A stretch of DNA of 64,000 nucleotides, taken from contig NZ_QAOX01000002.1 of NCBI RefSeq assembly GCF_003050935.1, positions 558,001 through 622,000 on the forward strand, read 5' to 3'. How positions within the stretch are numbered: position 1 is the stretch's first letter; each line of letters starts with the position of its first letter. Below are positions 19,492 to 28,917 of this stretch, piece after piece. Origin of the DNA: Luteibacter sp. OK325 (lineage in GTDB: Bacteria > Pseudomonadota > Gammaproteobacteria > Xanthomonadales > Rhodanobacteraceae). The notes beneath the pieces were generated by a model that made no database searches, was not told the origin of the DNA, and saw only the letters and a list, made by a program, of their open reading frames with translations. The translations under genes were made by a program, and so were the position numbers.

Positions 19492-20760
19492 ATGGATCAC
19501 TTCGTGCCGCGGGCAAGCGGCAGTCTTGCCGAACTGGCGATCGCGCTGGCTCGGCATCCGCAGGCCATCGTCGAGCGTGCGAGCCATGCACTGCTTGAGG
19601 GTGATCCGGCCTACGCGGCGCTGCCGCCATCCATACGGGCGGACGTGCGCGAGTCGGTGGAGTTCGCGACACGGCTATGGCTGAGGGCCATCGTCGACGG
19701 TCGCTCGCCCGGCGATGAAGAGCTCATGACGATGGCCGAGTCCAGCCGCCGTCGCGTGCACCAGGGCGTGCCCCTGCCCAGCCTTCTGCACGCCGTGCGC
19801 CTTGGCTCTCGTGAACTGTGGCACACCCTGCTCGAGCAATGCGGCAGCGGCCCGGAGAGTCGCGAGCAACTGCTCACCCTGTTCTCTCCCTTCCTGCTCG
19901 ACTTCTTCGACGCCATCTCACAACGGCTCGCGTCCGCTTATGTCGACGAGCAATACCAACGCGCGCGCTGGCGGGATGCCCTGCGCTACGAACTGCTAAC
20001 CATCATCTTCAGCTTCCCGGACGATGCGGCTGCCTTCCGACGCACGACGGAAGCCCTCGGTCTGGATCCCGAGACGCCACGAGTAGCCCTGGCCCTCGAT
20101 GTCGACCTTTCCGAAGTACTGCCCTCGCGCATGGAGGGTGAACTGGATCGCATCGTGCTTTCGGTCTCGCGTTGCCTGAAAGTTTCTGCCGGTGAACTTG
20201 TCCGGACGTTTCACCGTGGCCATGTGCTGATCTGGCTACCGACGGTGCGCGGCGACTCCGTGCTTGCGACGGATACCTTCATGCGCGCCTATGCCAGCGA
20301 AGTCATGGACAGCACGCGCGACGTCCGCGCCGTTGGCATCGGCCTCATGAACGCCGGGCCGACCGGCTGGGCCGCGAGCGCCAACGAGGCGCTCCGCGCC
20401 CTCGAGTCGAGCCGGCTCACGGCGGTAGCCGGCCCGGTCTCCTCCTATTCCGACTTCGTCCTCCAGGAAAGTGCCCTGCGCTCGGACAGCGCCCTGCGCT
20501 ACCTCGAGGCACTGATCGACCGCCTGTCACACGAGCAGGAGCTCCTGCAGACGCTGTCACTGTTCTTCGAATACGGCCAACACCGCAAGCAGGCCTCGGA
20601 GCGGCTGGGCATTCACCCAAACACCCTCAACTACCGACTCGGTCGCATCGAGGAAATCCTCGGCGCGGACCTGAGTGACATCAACTGGCTGGCCAAGCTC
20701 CACGTTGCCATTCAACTGCGGCAGGTCAGCGATCGTGCCGGTGCTACGGAGCGACCATGA
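19492..20760 (+). CDS. PucR/CdaR-type transcriptional regulator (paralogue 3)
   Basis: 422 residues from ATG 19492, preceded by GGAGA six bases upstream. N-terminal RRRVHQGVPLPSLLHAVRLGSRELWHTLLE, middle VRAVGIGLMNAGPTGWAASANEAL, C-terminal HTH (QASERLGIHPNTLNYRLGRIEEILGADL). Its stop overlaps the ATG of the DUF1656 gene by four bases (ATGA), so this regulator heads the efflux operon and probably controls it. Ninety-two bases separate it from paralogue 2. Confidence 0.9.
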   Translation: MDHFVPRASGSLAELAIALARHPQAIVERASHALLEGDPAYAALPPSIRADVRESVEFATRLWLRAIVDGRSPGDEELMTMAESSRRRVHQGVPLPSLLHAVRLGSRELWHTLLEQCGSGPESREQLLTLFSPFLLDFFDAISQRLASAYVDEQYQRARWRDALRYELLTIIFSFPDDAAAFRRTTEALGLDPETPRVALALDVDLSEVLPSRMEGELDRIVLSVSRCLKVSAGELVRTFHRGHVLIWLPTVRGDSVLATDTFMRAYASEVMDSTRDVRAVGIGLMNAGPTGWAASANEALRALESSRLTAVAGPVSSYSDFVLQESALRSDSALRYLEALIDRLSHEQELLQTLSLFFEYGQHRKQASERLGIHPNTLNYRLGRIEEILGADLSDINWLAKLHVAIQLRQVSDRAGATERP

Positions 20761-20960
20761 TTTCACCGACCATTTCCGTGTTCGGCTCATTCTTTCCCAC
20801 CTGGCTGCTTTTCGCCTTGCTCGGGGTGATCTTCGCCTTCGTAGTGCGCGCCATCTGCGTGGCACGGCACTGGGATGCCGCGCTCCCGCTTCCGGTCCTT
20901 TTCTATCTGGCCTGCGCCGCGGCGTTTACGTTCGGCAGCTACCTCGTGTGGCTGGCATGA
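20757..20960 (+). CDS. DUF1656 small membrane protein (AaeX-like)
   Basis: 67 residues with two transmembrane helices (FPTWLLFALLGVIFAFVVRAI and LPVLFYLACAAAFTFGSYLVWL). DUF1656 proteins, such as E. coli AaeX, are encoded in front of HlyD-type adaptors and FUSC-type transporters. Overlaps by four bases at both ends with flanking genes, so it is translationally coupled. Likely an accessory inner-membrane subunit; precise role unknown. Confidence 0.88.
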   Translation: MISPTISVFGSFFPTWLLFALLGVIFAFVVRAICVARHWDAALPLPVLFYLACAAAFTFGSYLVWLA

Positions 20961-21985
20961 ACGCGCCCTCGCGCCGTGCCGGCACGGTGGCGACCGTCAT
21001 CGCCGTCGCCCTCGCGGTCGGTTTCTTCACGCTGGTGCTTTTCCGCATCGATTCGCAACCACGCACTCACGTGGCCTATCTGTATGCCGACACCACGGCA
21101 CTCGCGCCCGACGTGGATGGGCGCATCGTCGCGATCCACGCACACGACAACCAGGCGGTGCATGCCGGTGACCTGCTGGTCGTGATCGACCCGGAACCGT
21201 ATGAACTGCGGTTACGCCAGGCACACGCGCAGGTCGCCGCCCTCGAAGCACAGGTGAGCCTGGCTGGCCGTCAGGTCACCTCGCAGAACTCAGGCGCCCA
21301 GGCGGCGCAGACGAATGTCGTACGTGCACGGACACAGCTGAAACTCGCCGACGAAACGCTCGCGCGGCTACAGCCCATGGTCGCCCCCGGCTATGTCACC
21401 CAGCAGAAGCTGGACGAAGCCGTGGCCAACCAGCGCTCCGCCGCAGCCGCGCTGGACGCGGCATCGAGCCAGGCCGATCAGGCGCGGCAAGGCGTCAGCG
21501 ACACGCACACGCTGGAAGCCCAGCTCGAAGGTGCCCGTGCCGCCCTGCTGCTGGCCGAACGCGACCTGCGCATGACGCGGCTGGTCGCGCCGTTCGACGG
21601 TGTGGTGACGGGGCTGCAGATTGCCGAAGGCACGTACGCAGTCGCCGGACACCCGCTGTTTACCCTGGTCGACGCGCGTCATTGGTACGCGGTGGCGGAC
21701 TTCCGTGAGACCGATCTGGCAGGGATTGCCGTAGGGGACCGCGCAGCTGTCTGGCTGCTCGGCGATACGGCGCGCAGCGTAGCGGGTCATGTGGAGAGCC
21801 TCAGTCCCGGCGTGCAGGGTGACGTGGGGGGCGGTCCCGGACTCCCCACGGTGGAGCGGTCGCTGAAATGGGTGGTCATCGCCCAGCGTTTTCCCGTGCG
21901 GATCCTGCTCGATGACCCGCCTCCGGCACGCATGCGCATCGGCGCGACGGTGACCGTCGTCGTGCGGGGACCCCATGTTCACTGA
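20957..21985 (+). CDS. HlyD/EmrA-type membrane fusion protein (AaeA-like)
   Basis: 342 residues from ATG 20957. One N-terminal membrane anchor (VATVIAVALAVGFFTLVLF), a split biotinyl-lipoyl domain (TTALAPDVDGRIVAIHAHDNQAVHAGDLLVVIDPEPYE ... RLVAPFDGVVTGLQIAEGTYAVAGHPLFTLV) around a long helical hairpin rich in Ala/Gln (residues 85-190). Periplasmic adaptor that should join the FUSC transporter at the inner membrane to the TolC-like channel encoded downstream. Confidence 0.92.
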   Translation: MNAPSRRAGTVATVIAVALAVGFFTLVLFRIDSQPRTHVAYLYADTTALAPDVDGRIVAIHAHDNQAVHAGDLLVVIDPEPYELRLRQAHAQVAALEAQVSLAGRQVTSQNSGAQAAQTNVVRARTQLKLADETLARLQPMVAPGYVTQQKLDEAVANQRSAAAALDAASSQADQARQGVSDTHTLEAQLEGARAALLLAERDLRMTRLVAPFDGVVTGLQIAEGTYAVAGHPLFTLVDARHWYAVADFRETDLAGIAVGDRAAVWLLGDTARSVAGHVESLSPGVQGDVGGGPGLPTVERSLKWVVIAQRFPVRILLDDPPPARMRIGATVTVVVRGPHVH

Positions 21986-23570
21986 CGACCGGACGGCATG
22001 GGTGAATATCGTTCGCAGCGAGCTGAGGATGGACCGCGTGCGCTGGGTGCGCATGGCCAGCATGACCGGCTGCGCCACCTTCCTTGCGACGGTGTTCCTC
22101 GTCTTCCGCGTGCCCTTGCCCGCGTATGGCGCCTATGTGGTGCTCATGGCAGCGCAGCGCGATGTCGTCACGTCGATCACGCTGTCCATCGGTGCGCTTG
22201 CTGCCGCCACGGCCGGCATCGCCTTCAGCACCCTGTTGTATATCGCGGACGTCGGCGAGCCTGCGCTTCGGGTGCCGGCCATGGCCGTGGTGATGTTCGG
22301 GGCGATGTACCTGTCGCGCATGCCGAAGGTGGGACCGATCTTCTTCCTCAGCGGCTTCATGTTAGTGGTCACGCAGACGCTGGTCGACCAGATCCCGAAT
22401 ACCGAGGCGCTGACGCACCTGCTGTTGTGGCTGCTTCTGCTGGTCTTCTGCGCCTGCACCCTGGTACCGCTGGTCGAGCTTTTCGTCGGGCGCAAGCCCG
22501 GCGCGGTGTTCGCCGACGGCATTGGCGAACGGGTGGCCCTGCGCACGCCGACGATTTCCTTGCGCGAACTCACCACCCTGGCTTCGCGTCTCGGTCCGCG
22601 GGCGCTGCGTCGTCTCGCTGCCGCCGTGCAACTCGAACAAGTCGCGGCGATCCACTCAACCGCCGGGAACGACGCGCTACTGGCCCGCGCAACGCAGCAT
22701 TTCGCCAGGCAACTGGACAACCCCGGCGATGAAACCGGCACGCCCCTGCCCCCGTCGCCTGCCCAGCGCGATCACGTGGCAAGGGTGAGGTTCGCCTTCA
22801 AGGCCACGCTCGCCGCCATGCTCTGTTACATCCTCTATTCGGGACTGGACTGGTCAGGTATCCGCACCTCGATCATCACCTGCTTCTTCGTCGCCCTGAG
22901 CAGCACAGGCGAAACCATCCACAAACTCGGGCTTCGACTCTCCGGAGCGCTTATCGGCGGCGTACTGGCCGGTGTGTCGATCGTCTTCCTGTTTCCCGTC
23001 ATGGACGATATCGGCGGTTTCGTCGTGCTGTTCGCTTCGGTCACCCTGCTCTGCACATGGGTAGCCACCGCCAGCCCGCTGCTCGCCTATGCCGGCCTGC
23101 AGATGGCCTTTGCCTTCTACCTCGGCGTGCTTCAGGACAGCGGACCGACCGATGACCTCACGGTGCTGCGCGATCGACTGGTCGGCATCGTGCTGGGCAA
23201 TGTCGCCATGTCGCTGGTGTTCTCGACGCTATGGCCCGTCAGCACGACCGCGGCGGCGAAGGCCGTGCTCGCCCGTGTGATCAGGCGGCAGGCGCGGCTG
23301 CTCAACGAAAAAAAGCCGCCGGCCGCGGTGGACATCGTCGCCACCGCCGTCGACCTGGAAGAAGGGTCGCGCCTGAGCCTGCTTGCGTCCTTCGATATCG
23401 GTGAAGCGCGACACCCGGAGGCTGCACCGCTGGGCATGCTTGCGCCGCTCGCGCAGGTGGTGGCCTGGTCCAACGTGTGCCTTGTGGAACCCGGTGCAGA
23501 CGAAGGCATCCGCGCGTCGATGCTCAAGGCGCTGGATGCGCTGGACGAGGAGACGACACATGCACGTTAG
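21975..23570 (+). CDS. FUSC-family transporter (AaeB-like aromatic acid exporter)
   Basis: 531 residues. Two blocks of membrane helices (residues 28-165 and 275-425) separated by a soluble segment, the AaeB/FUSC layout. The first block begins RVPLPAYGAYVVLMAAQRDVVTSITLSIGALAAATAGIAFSTLLY; the second includes DWSGIRTSIITCFFVALSSTGETIHKLGLRLSGALIGGVLAG. E. coli AaeB exports hydroxylated aromatic acids. It overlaps the adaptor by 11 bases and the TolC gene by 11 bases. Shorter than AaeB (about 655), with a reduced C-terminal soluble part. Confidence 0.9.
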   Translation: MFTDDRTAWVNIVRSELRMDRVRWVRMASMTGCATFLATVFLVFRVPLPAYGAYVVLMAAQRDVVTSITLSIGALAAATAGIAFSTLLYIADVGEPALRVPAMAVVMFGAMYLSRMPKVGPIFFLSGFMLVVTQTLVDQIPNTEALTHLLLWLLLLVFCACTLVPLVELFVGRKPGAVFADGIGERVALRTPTISLRELTTLASRLGPRALRRLAAAVQLEQVAAIHSTAGNDALLARATQHFARQLDNPGDETGTPLPPSPAQRDHVARVRFAFKATLAAMLCYILYSGLDWSGIRTSIITCFFVALSSTGETIHKLGLRLSGALIGGVLAGVSIVFLFPVMDDIGGFVVLFASVTLLCTWVATASPLLAYAGLQMAFAFYLGVLQDSGPTDDLTVLRDRLVGIVLGNVAMSLVFSTLWPVSTTAAAKAVLARVIRRQARLLNEKKPPAAVDIVATAVDLEEGSRLSLLASFDIGEARHPEAAPLGMLAPLAQVVAWSNVCLVEPGADEGIRASMLKALDALDEETTHAR

Positions 23571-24936
23571 CCCTCGCGCAGCCTTTTACGCGCTTGCGTT
23601 GCTGTCCCGGGCAGCCATGGCCACACCTCCCGAAGAGGCACCGGTCCATGTCGTTCCCGGCCAGCGCTACGATCTCGCGGCGCTGATCGACATGGCCGAA
23701 CAGCTCAGTCCCGAAACACGCGAGGCCTGGAATGAAGCGCGCGCCGCGGCAGCAGGCGCCGGCATCGCGCGCAGCGCCTACCTGCCGCAGATTGCCATCG
23801 AAGCACTTGGCGGTGCGCAGCGAACGCCACTGCCGGTGCCATCGAATCTCGTTCCCAAGGGCTACTTCGTCTCCGACACACGCGAGGTCATTCCCACCCT
23901 TACCGCAAAGTGGTTGCTGTTCGACTTCGGGCGGCGCGATGCCAATCTCGACCGTGCCAACGCGCAGACCTTTATCGCCAACGTCGCGTTCACCGGCGCT
24001 CACCAGACGCTCGTTTACACGGTCAGCCACGACTATTACGCGCTCGGCGCGTCCGCTGGCAAGCTGGGTGCCGCGAAGAAAGGTCTCGACACCGCGCGTA
24101 TCGACAACGACGCGGTGAGTGAGCGCCGCCAACGTGGTGTTGCCACCTCGGTCGAGCAGGCACGCTCGGACCGACAGCTTGCGCAGGCGCGGTTCACCGT
24201 GGTCCGCGCGCAGGGCACGGCCGACCTCGCGCGCGCTACCCTCATCGCCGATATCGGCTTGCCGGCCGGGAGCGCACTGGAGGTTGCCGACAATGCCGCC
24301 GAGGTGCTTCCGCTTCCGCCTGCCAGCAACGTGGACAAGTACGTGAACGAGGCCTTGTCCGACCGGCCGGACCTGATCGCTGCGAAAGGCAAGATCGACG
24401 CGGCCGATGCGGCGATACGCGAAGCGTCCGCGGATTTTCGACCCACCATCGGTGCCACCGGACAGGCCTTCTTCAACGACGGGCGCCTTCGTTCGGACGG
24501 CGGGCCCTGGTCGTCCGTTCACCGGCCGGGTGGCGCGATCTTCCTGCAGTTCTCATGGACGCTCTTCGACGGCGGCGCCCGGCGGTCGAAGCTGGCCCTC
24601 GCGACCGCCCAGCGCGATGCCGCGACGGATGCCTATCACCGGTCCCGGGACGTCGCCGGCAAGCAGGTCGCCGAGGCCTTCAGTGCCTTGCAGACCGCGC
24701 TCGCCTCGGCAACCGCGGCCGCTGAAGTCACGCGCACCGCGACCATCGCCCATGATGCTTCGCTGGCTGCCTTCCGCCATGGCCTGGCGACCTTTGACGA
24801 CCTGGCTGGCGAAGCCAATGCGCTGAGCACGGCACGGGCCGACGAGGAGGACGCGCGCGCCAGTGCTTTCACGGCGGCCGCCGCATTAGCGTTGGCAACC
24901 GGTCAGTCCAGGGCGACCGCGGAGCGCCTGCCATGA
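23560..24936 (+). CDS. TolC-family outer membrane efflux protein
   Basis: 458 residues from ATG 23560. Signal peptide (HVSPRAAFYALALLSRAAMA, cleaved before TPPEE). Two repeats of the TolC/OEP domain: LAALIDMAEQLSPETREAWNEARAAAAGAGIARSAYLPQI and DKYVNEALSDRPDLIAAKGKIDAADAAIREASADFRPTIGATGQ. No N-terminal lipobox. It forms the outer membrane duct of the DUF1656-HlyD-FUSC-TolC system, overlaps the transporter gene and closes the operon. Confidence 0.92.
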   Translation: MHVSPRAAFYALALLSRAAMATPPEEAPVHVVPGQRYDLAALIDMAEQLSPETREAWNEARAAAAGAGIARSAYLPQIAIEALGGAQRTPLPVPSNLVPKGYFVSDTREVIPTLTAKWLLFDFGRRDANLDRANAQTFIANVAFTGAHQTLVYTVSHDYYALGASAGKLGAAKKGLDTARIDNDAVSERRQRGVATSVEQARSDRQLAQARFTVVRAQGTADLARATLIADIGLPAGSALEVADNAAEVLPLPPASNVDKYVNEALSDRPDLIAAKGKIDAADAAIREASADFRPTIGATGQAFFNDGRLRSDGGPWSSVHRPGGAIFLQFSWTLFDGGARRSKLALATAQRDAATDAYHRSRDVAGKQVAEAFSALQTALASATAAAEVTRTATIAHDASLAAFRHGLATFDDLAGEANALSTARADEEDARASAFTAAAALALATGQSRATAERLP

Positions 24937-24981
24937 CCGCTGACACGGTCCGACTGACGATGCGCGGCTTCAGATGCCCCC

Positions 24982-25959
24982 TCACCGGTCCAGACCATGC
25001 CCCTTCAAGGTGAGCGAAATATCGAAATGCCAGATATTGCGCGAGCCATTTTCCGGTGAGGCCAGACGATGCTGTAGCGATCCCAGGTCGTCGTGAACTT
25101 TCGGATAACGCGGACCATCGGAGCGGTTGCTTGACAGGTAGAGCTCGCCGAAGACGCGACCAGGCACCGGGGCGATGTCCAGCGATGCGCTGTTGATGTC
25201 GCCGGGAAGACGCTCCGGCTTCGCCCATTTCCCATCGTCCCCCCGGAAGCTGATGTAGATGTCAGTGCTACCGACCGAATCGCCCTCGTTGCCCGAGTAC
25301 ACGATGTAACGCTCCTGGGGATCGATACCAGGGTCCATGCGGTTCTGCGCCACGTCACCGAGCTCGACACGCTCCGGCGGCGAGTACCCCGACGGCGTGC
25401 GCCTTGCGACATAAATCTGATACAGCTTGCCCGAGTCGGGACGATGGGCGGAGAAGTAAATGTTGCCGTTGGCGGCGATGGATGGATTGTAGATCTGCGC
25501 GCCGTCGTTGAGCTGCCCATCGACATGTACCGGCGCACTCCACTTACCGTTCGGCTGTTGTTCGACGTACCAGAGATTCGTGCCCGGGAACTGCTTGCCA
25601 CCCAGCTCCGCGACGAGCGCGGTACCGCCTTCCTGCACGGGACGGTTCGACACGAAGTAGAGACGCTTGCCGTCCGGTGAAATGGCCGGTTCAGAGTCGT
25701 GCCACTGCCCGGAGAACGGCGCGATCTCGGGCGTGGACCACTGCTTTCCGTCGCGGCGCGAGACCAGGATCGTATCGTCCTTCTCTGCAAAGTCCGATCG
25801 CATGAAATAGACAGTCTTCCCATCGGGGGTCACCGCCGCGGACGTCTCCTGCAGTCCCGTGGAGATGACACCGGGGGCCAGCAGCTCGCCGGCCATGGCA
25901 GTGGCGGCGATAAGGCCGAGAAAGAGACTGGTCGTCAGGATGTAGGTGCTCGATCGCAT
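24982..25959 (-). CDS. Exported WD40-like (PD40/TolB-type) beta-propeller protein
   Basis: 325 residues from ATG 25959 (GAGGAA nine bases upstream). Signal peptide SSTYILTTSLFLGLIAATAMA. The mature part carries repeated PD40 motifs: AVTPDGKTVYFMRS, AISPDGKRLYFVSNRP, SIAANGNIYFSAHRP, GIDPQERYIVYSGNEGD and ELYLSSNRSDGPRY, about one per 45-50 residues, giving a six-bladed propeller. Such exported propellers usually bind protein or sugar ligands. Convergent with the TolC gene. Function unknown. Confidence 0.85.
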   Translation of the reverse strand: MRSSTYILTTSLFLGLIAATAMAGELLAPGVISTGLQETSAAVTPDGKTVYFMRSDFAEKDDTILVSRRDGKQWSTPEIAPFSGQWHDSEPAISPDGKRLYFVSNRPVQEGGTALVAELGGKQFPGTNLWYVEQQPNGKWSAPVHVDGQLNDGAQIYNPSIAANGNIYFSAHRPDSGKLYQIYVARRTPSGYSPPERVELGDVAQNRMDPGIDPQERYIVYSGNEGDSVGSTDIYISFRGDDGKWAKPERLPGDINSASLDIAPVPGRVFGELYLSSNRSDGPRYPKVHDDLGSLQHRLASPENGSRNIWHFDISLTLKGHGLDR

Positions 25960-26085
25960 GACTTGTTCCTCGTCACAGGGTGGCTTGACCCCATGAACGA
26001 TGAGCCTTCGCGAAGGCACCCGCATGCGAAATGTGATCGATGGTGTTGCGTGTGGGACGAACGGCGCGCAGCGCGGTGCGAACGG

Positions 26086-26826
26086 TCAGCTCATGCCCAA
26101 CGCATGGCGCGCACTTGCGCGAAAGCGGCGGCTGAGGTTGAGCCGCGTACCGTCATGCAGAACCACTTCCGCACTGCCCTGGAAGAGCGGATGCACTTCG
26201 GCGATACGGTCCACATTGACCACGATGCCCCGGTGGATGCGAAGGAATCGCGTGGGGTCGAGCGTCGCCAGCAGTCCCGTCAGCGGTTCACGATGCAGGT
26301 GTGATGTACCGGCGGCATGGATACGTACGTAGTTGCCATCCGCGCGGATCCAGTCGATGTCCGCGGTAGCGATGACGCGGATATGTTCGCCGCTCGGCAC
26401 ACTGATCCGTTGCAGGTACGACGTCGCCGCGGTTGTCGGGGCGACGTTGAGGCCCTGCCAGTGCTGCCGCACCCGACACATGGCCTGGTCGAACCGGGCC
26501 TGGTCGATCGGCTTCAGCAGGTAGTCGATGGCATTGGCGTCAAAAGCCCGCAAGGCGTGCTGGCCGTAGGCTGTCGCGAAGACGATCATTGGCAACGCAG
26601 TTCGCTGCATCCCGTGCAGAAGACGGAAGCCGTCCATCCCGGGCATGCGGATGTCCAGGAAGAGGAGCTCCGGCTCCAGTGCCGCGATGGCCTGCTTCGC
26701 CTCAGCTGCGTTGCCGCACTCACCCACGACGGCGATATCCGGGTGCGAGGCCAGCGCCTGGCGAAGCGCAAGGCGCGCGAGCATTTCATCGTCGACGAGC
26801 AATGCACGGATGGCCGGCGCGCTCAT
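26086..26826 (-). CDS. LytTR-type response regulator (second system)
   Basis: 246 residues from ATG 26826; the longer frame to 27210 is inside the kinase gene. Receiver with D12-D13, phospho-acceptor D58 (FLDIRMPGMDG) and the DYLLKPID lysine; LytTR domain with RISVPSGEHIRVIATADIDWIRADGNYVRIH and FLRIHRGIVVNVDRI. Overlaps its kinase by four bases (ATGA), the same layout as the pair at 4616-6519, so the two pairs are likely paralogous. Confidence 0.92.
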   Translation of the reverse strand: MSAPAIRALLVDDEMLARLALRQALASHPDIAVVGECGNAAEAKQAIAALEPELLFLDIRMPGMDGFRLLHGMQRTALPMIVFATAYGQHALRAFDANAIDYLLKPIDQARFDQAMCRVRQHWQGLNVAPTTAATSYLQRISVPSGEHIRVIATADIDWIRADGNYVRIHAAGTSHLHREPLTGLLATLDPTRFLRIHRGIVVNVDRIAEVHPLFQGSAEVVLHDGTRLNLSRRFRASARHALGMS

Positions 26827-27989
26827 GCCACCTGCTCCCGGTACGGGAAGCGCATCTCCACGCGCGTGCCACCATCGGCGCGCCGCGACAGCTCGAGCGT
26901 GGCCGAGCCACCGAAAAGCATGTTCAGCCGGGTTCGCGTGTTTCCCAGGCCAATGCCGTCTTTGGCACCCTCCGGCGGCAGTCCGAGCCCGTCGTCGTCG
27001 ACCTGCACGTGCAGATCGTCGCCATGGCGACGCGTCACGATACACAGCGTGCCCCGCTCGGGCTTGTCCAGGAGGCCGTGTCGCAGGGCGTTTTCCACAA
27101 GCGGCTGCAGGATCATGTTGGGCACAAGCGCACGCACCGTGTCGCCGGCTACATCCATATGGGTGACCAGCCGGTCCTGGAAACGCACCTGCTGGATACC
27201 GAGGTAGCACTCCAGGAACTCGAGCTCACGCGACAGCGGTACCTGTTGCGCGTGCCGCTCCTCCAGCGTGAGCCGGAGGAAATCGCTGAGCCGCGAAATC
27301 ATCAGGCGCGCCTGCATGGGATCGGCAAGCGCGAGCGCCGAGATGGCATTCAACGTATTGAAGAGGAAATGTGGCTGAAGTTGCACGCGAAGCGTCTGCA
27401 GCTGGGATTGGACGAGCTGCGTTTCCAGGTGTGAGTTACGCAGTCGCTCGTCGCGCAGACGCTGCTGCGAGTCGATCGCGCGAAGCAATACCAGCAACAC
27501 CCAGTACGTGATGAAACTCAGGTGGGCGTTGTAGACGAACTGCATGTGCACGAAGGCCCCGAAGGAAATGTCCTTCATCGAAGGCGATGGCCCGCAGATC
27601 GACCAGTACAGGGTCAGCGTGAGCAGGACCTGCGCCGTCGCCAGAACCAGACCGGCCGGCACATGGATGGCAAGGAAGCGACCCCAGTTTTCCTTGGTGG
27701 TCACCCGGCCAAGCCAGGCGACCAGCGGCGTGATGAACATCCACAGGTAGAAGTCGATGAAGGTCCAGATGAGGGGCCTGCCCCAACCGACACTGTGGCC
27801 TTCCGCGCGGGAAGAGATCACCGAACTCGCTGCATAGGACACGGCAAGTACTGTCCACAGGGCCAGCACGAGGCCCCACTTCTTCCACGCTGGCCATGTC
27901 ATCGGATCGGTCACGGCGTTTTCCCCAACGGAACGGGTCAAGTATGCGAGGGGTTCCAGGTCCAGAACAGTGCCGTCAGTCGGGTGCAT
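26823..27989 (-). CDS. LytS/YehU-type sensor histidine kinase (second system)
   Basis: 388 residues. Four membrane segments within residues 35-180 (GLVLALWTVLAVSYAASSVI, LIWTFIDFYLWMFITPLVAWL, FLAIHVPAGLVLATAQVLLTLTLYW, LSFITYWVLLVLLRAID), then the phospho-acceptor motif LQPHFLFNTLNAISALA and ATP-binding motifs VENALRHG and KDGIGLGNTRTRL. No separate extracellular sensor domain. Upstream partner of the LytTR regulator. The true start may be the ATG encoding MTWPAWKKW, which would lie nearer the first helix. Confidence 0.92.
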   Translation of the reverse strand: MHPTDGTVLDLEPLAYLTRSVGENAVTDPMTWPAWKKWGLVLALWTVLAVSYAASSVISSRAEGHSVGWGRPLIWTFIDFYLWMFITPLVAWLGRVTTKENWGRFLAIHVPAGLVLATAQVLLTLTLYWSICGPSPSMKDISFGAFVHMQFVYNAHLSFITYWVLLVLLRAIDSQQRLRDERLRNSHLETQLVQSQLQTLRVQLQPHFLFNTLNAISALALADPMQARLMISRLSDFLRLTLEERHAQQVPLSRELEFLECYLGIQQVRFQDRLVTHMDVAGDTVRALVPNMILQPLVENALRHGLLDKPERGTLCIVTRRHGDDLHVQVDDDGLGLPPEGAKDGIGLGNTRTRLNMLFGGSATLELSRRADGGTRVEMRFPYREQVA

Positions 27990-28093
27990 GGTGGAACGCT
28001 ACGACAAGATGGCGCGGGTGTCCTGCGCAACAGGGCGGACGGCGTGGCGCCTGTGACAAGCGGTACGGTTCGCGTGTCTAACGGTCGTCGCAA

Positions 28094-28819
28094 CTACGCC
28101 GGACGGATGAATGCCACCAGCGCCCGGGCAGCGGGTGTGAACGCGATCGGCCCGGTAATGACCATGCTGACGATGATCGTGGAAACGCCCCAGATATAGG
28201 CCGGATGCACGCGACGCCGGATGATCATGTCGTAGATCGGCCCGGCCAGGCCGAAAGCCAGAATGGCGGCAAACATCACCATGGGCGCGGCGCGGCCAAA
28301 CGATTCCATCGGCAACAGCCGCCCGATGCCGGGACCGAGGATGGAGATGGTCGCGCAGAGCATCAGGCGCTTGTGCCACTCCGCCTTCTTGCGCGCAAGC
28401 ACGCCCGCGGTAACCAGGCCACCGAACACCACGATGCCGATCGTGTTCATCACGAGGAATAGCGGCGGCGGGAAGAACGACGGCACGGCGTTGAAGCGAA
28501 TCGCGAACAGAGTAGCCGCCAACCCCATCACGAGCATCGCGAAGGCGAGCGCCGCGCCAATCCATCCGATCCGGCGGTGAAGCTTCAGCGAGCCGCGCGC
28601 GACGATTGCCGGTTGCGCGACGAACAGCACGATCCACAGCGTGAAAACCATGCCGTGGATGGCCAGCAGAAGCGGAAACCTCGTACCGGCCGTGAAATCG
28701 TCCGGCACCGTGCGCGAGAAGCCGGCAATGATGACCGCTGCCATCGCCAACGACATGACAAGGTAAAACGGCGGCCGCACGACCCTCGACGAGGTCCGGC
28801 CAATGTCCACGCTGCTCAT
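28094..28819 (-). CDS. Seven-helix integral membrane protein, unknown
   Basis: 241 residues with about seven hydrophobic helices. Two conserved-looking histidines sit at helix ends (AIHGMVFTLWIVLFVAQ and LKLHRRIGWIGAALAFAM), reminiscent of b-type cytochrome-like DUF2306 or DUF420 membrane families, where such histidines may bind heme; this resemblance is weak. No soluble domain. Same strand as the kinase downstream but separated by 104 bases. Function unknown. Confidence 0.65.
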   Translation of the reverse strand: MSSVDIGRTSSRVVRPPFYLVMSLAMAAVIIAGFSRTVPDDFTAGTRFPLLLAIHGMVFTLWIVLFVAQPAIVARGSLKLHRRIGWIGAALAFAMLVMGLAATLFAIRFNAVPSFFPPPLFLVMNTIGIVVFGGLVTAGVLARKKAEWHKRLMLCATISILGPGIGRLLPMESFGRAAPMVMFAAILAFGLAGPIYDMIIRRRVHPAYIWGVSTIIVSMVITGPIAFTPAARALVAFIRPA

Positions 28820-28917
28820 TCCTCATCCCCGGGAAAGCTGCCACGAACGAGCCTAGCGGCGTGCGGCCGCTTCCGATAGCGCCCAAAAGTCGGGTACGGA
28901 GAGGTATGTCGCAAGGA

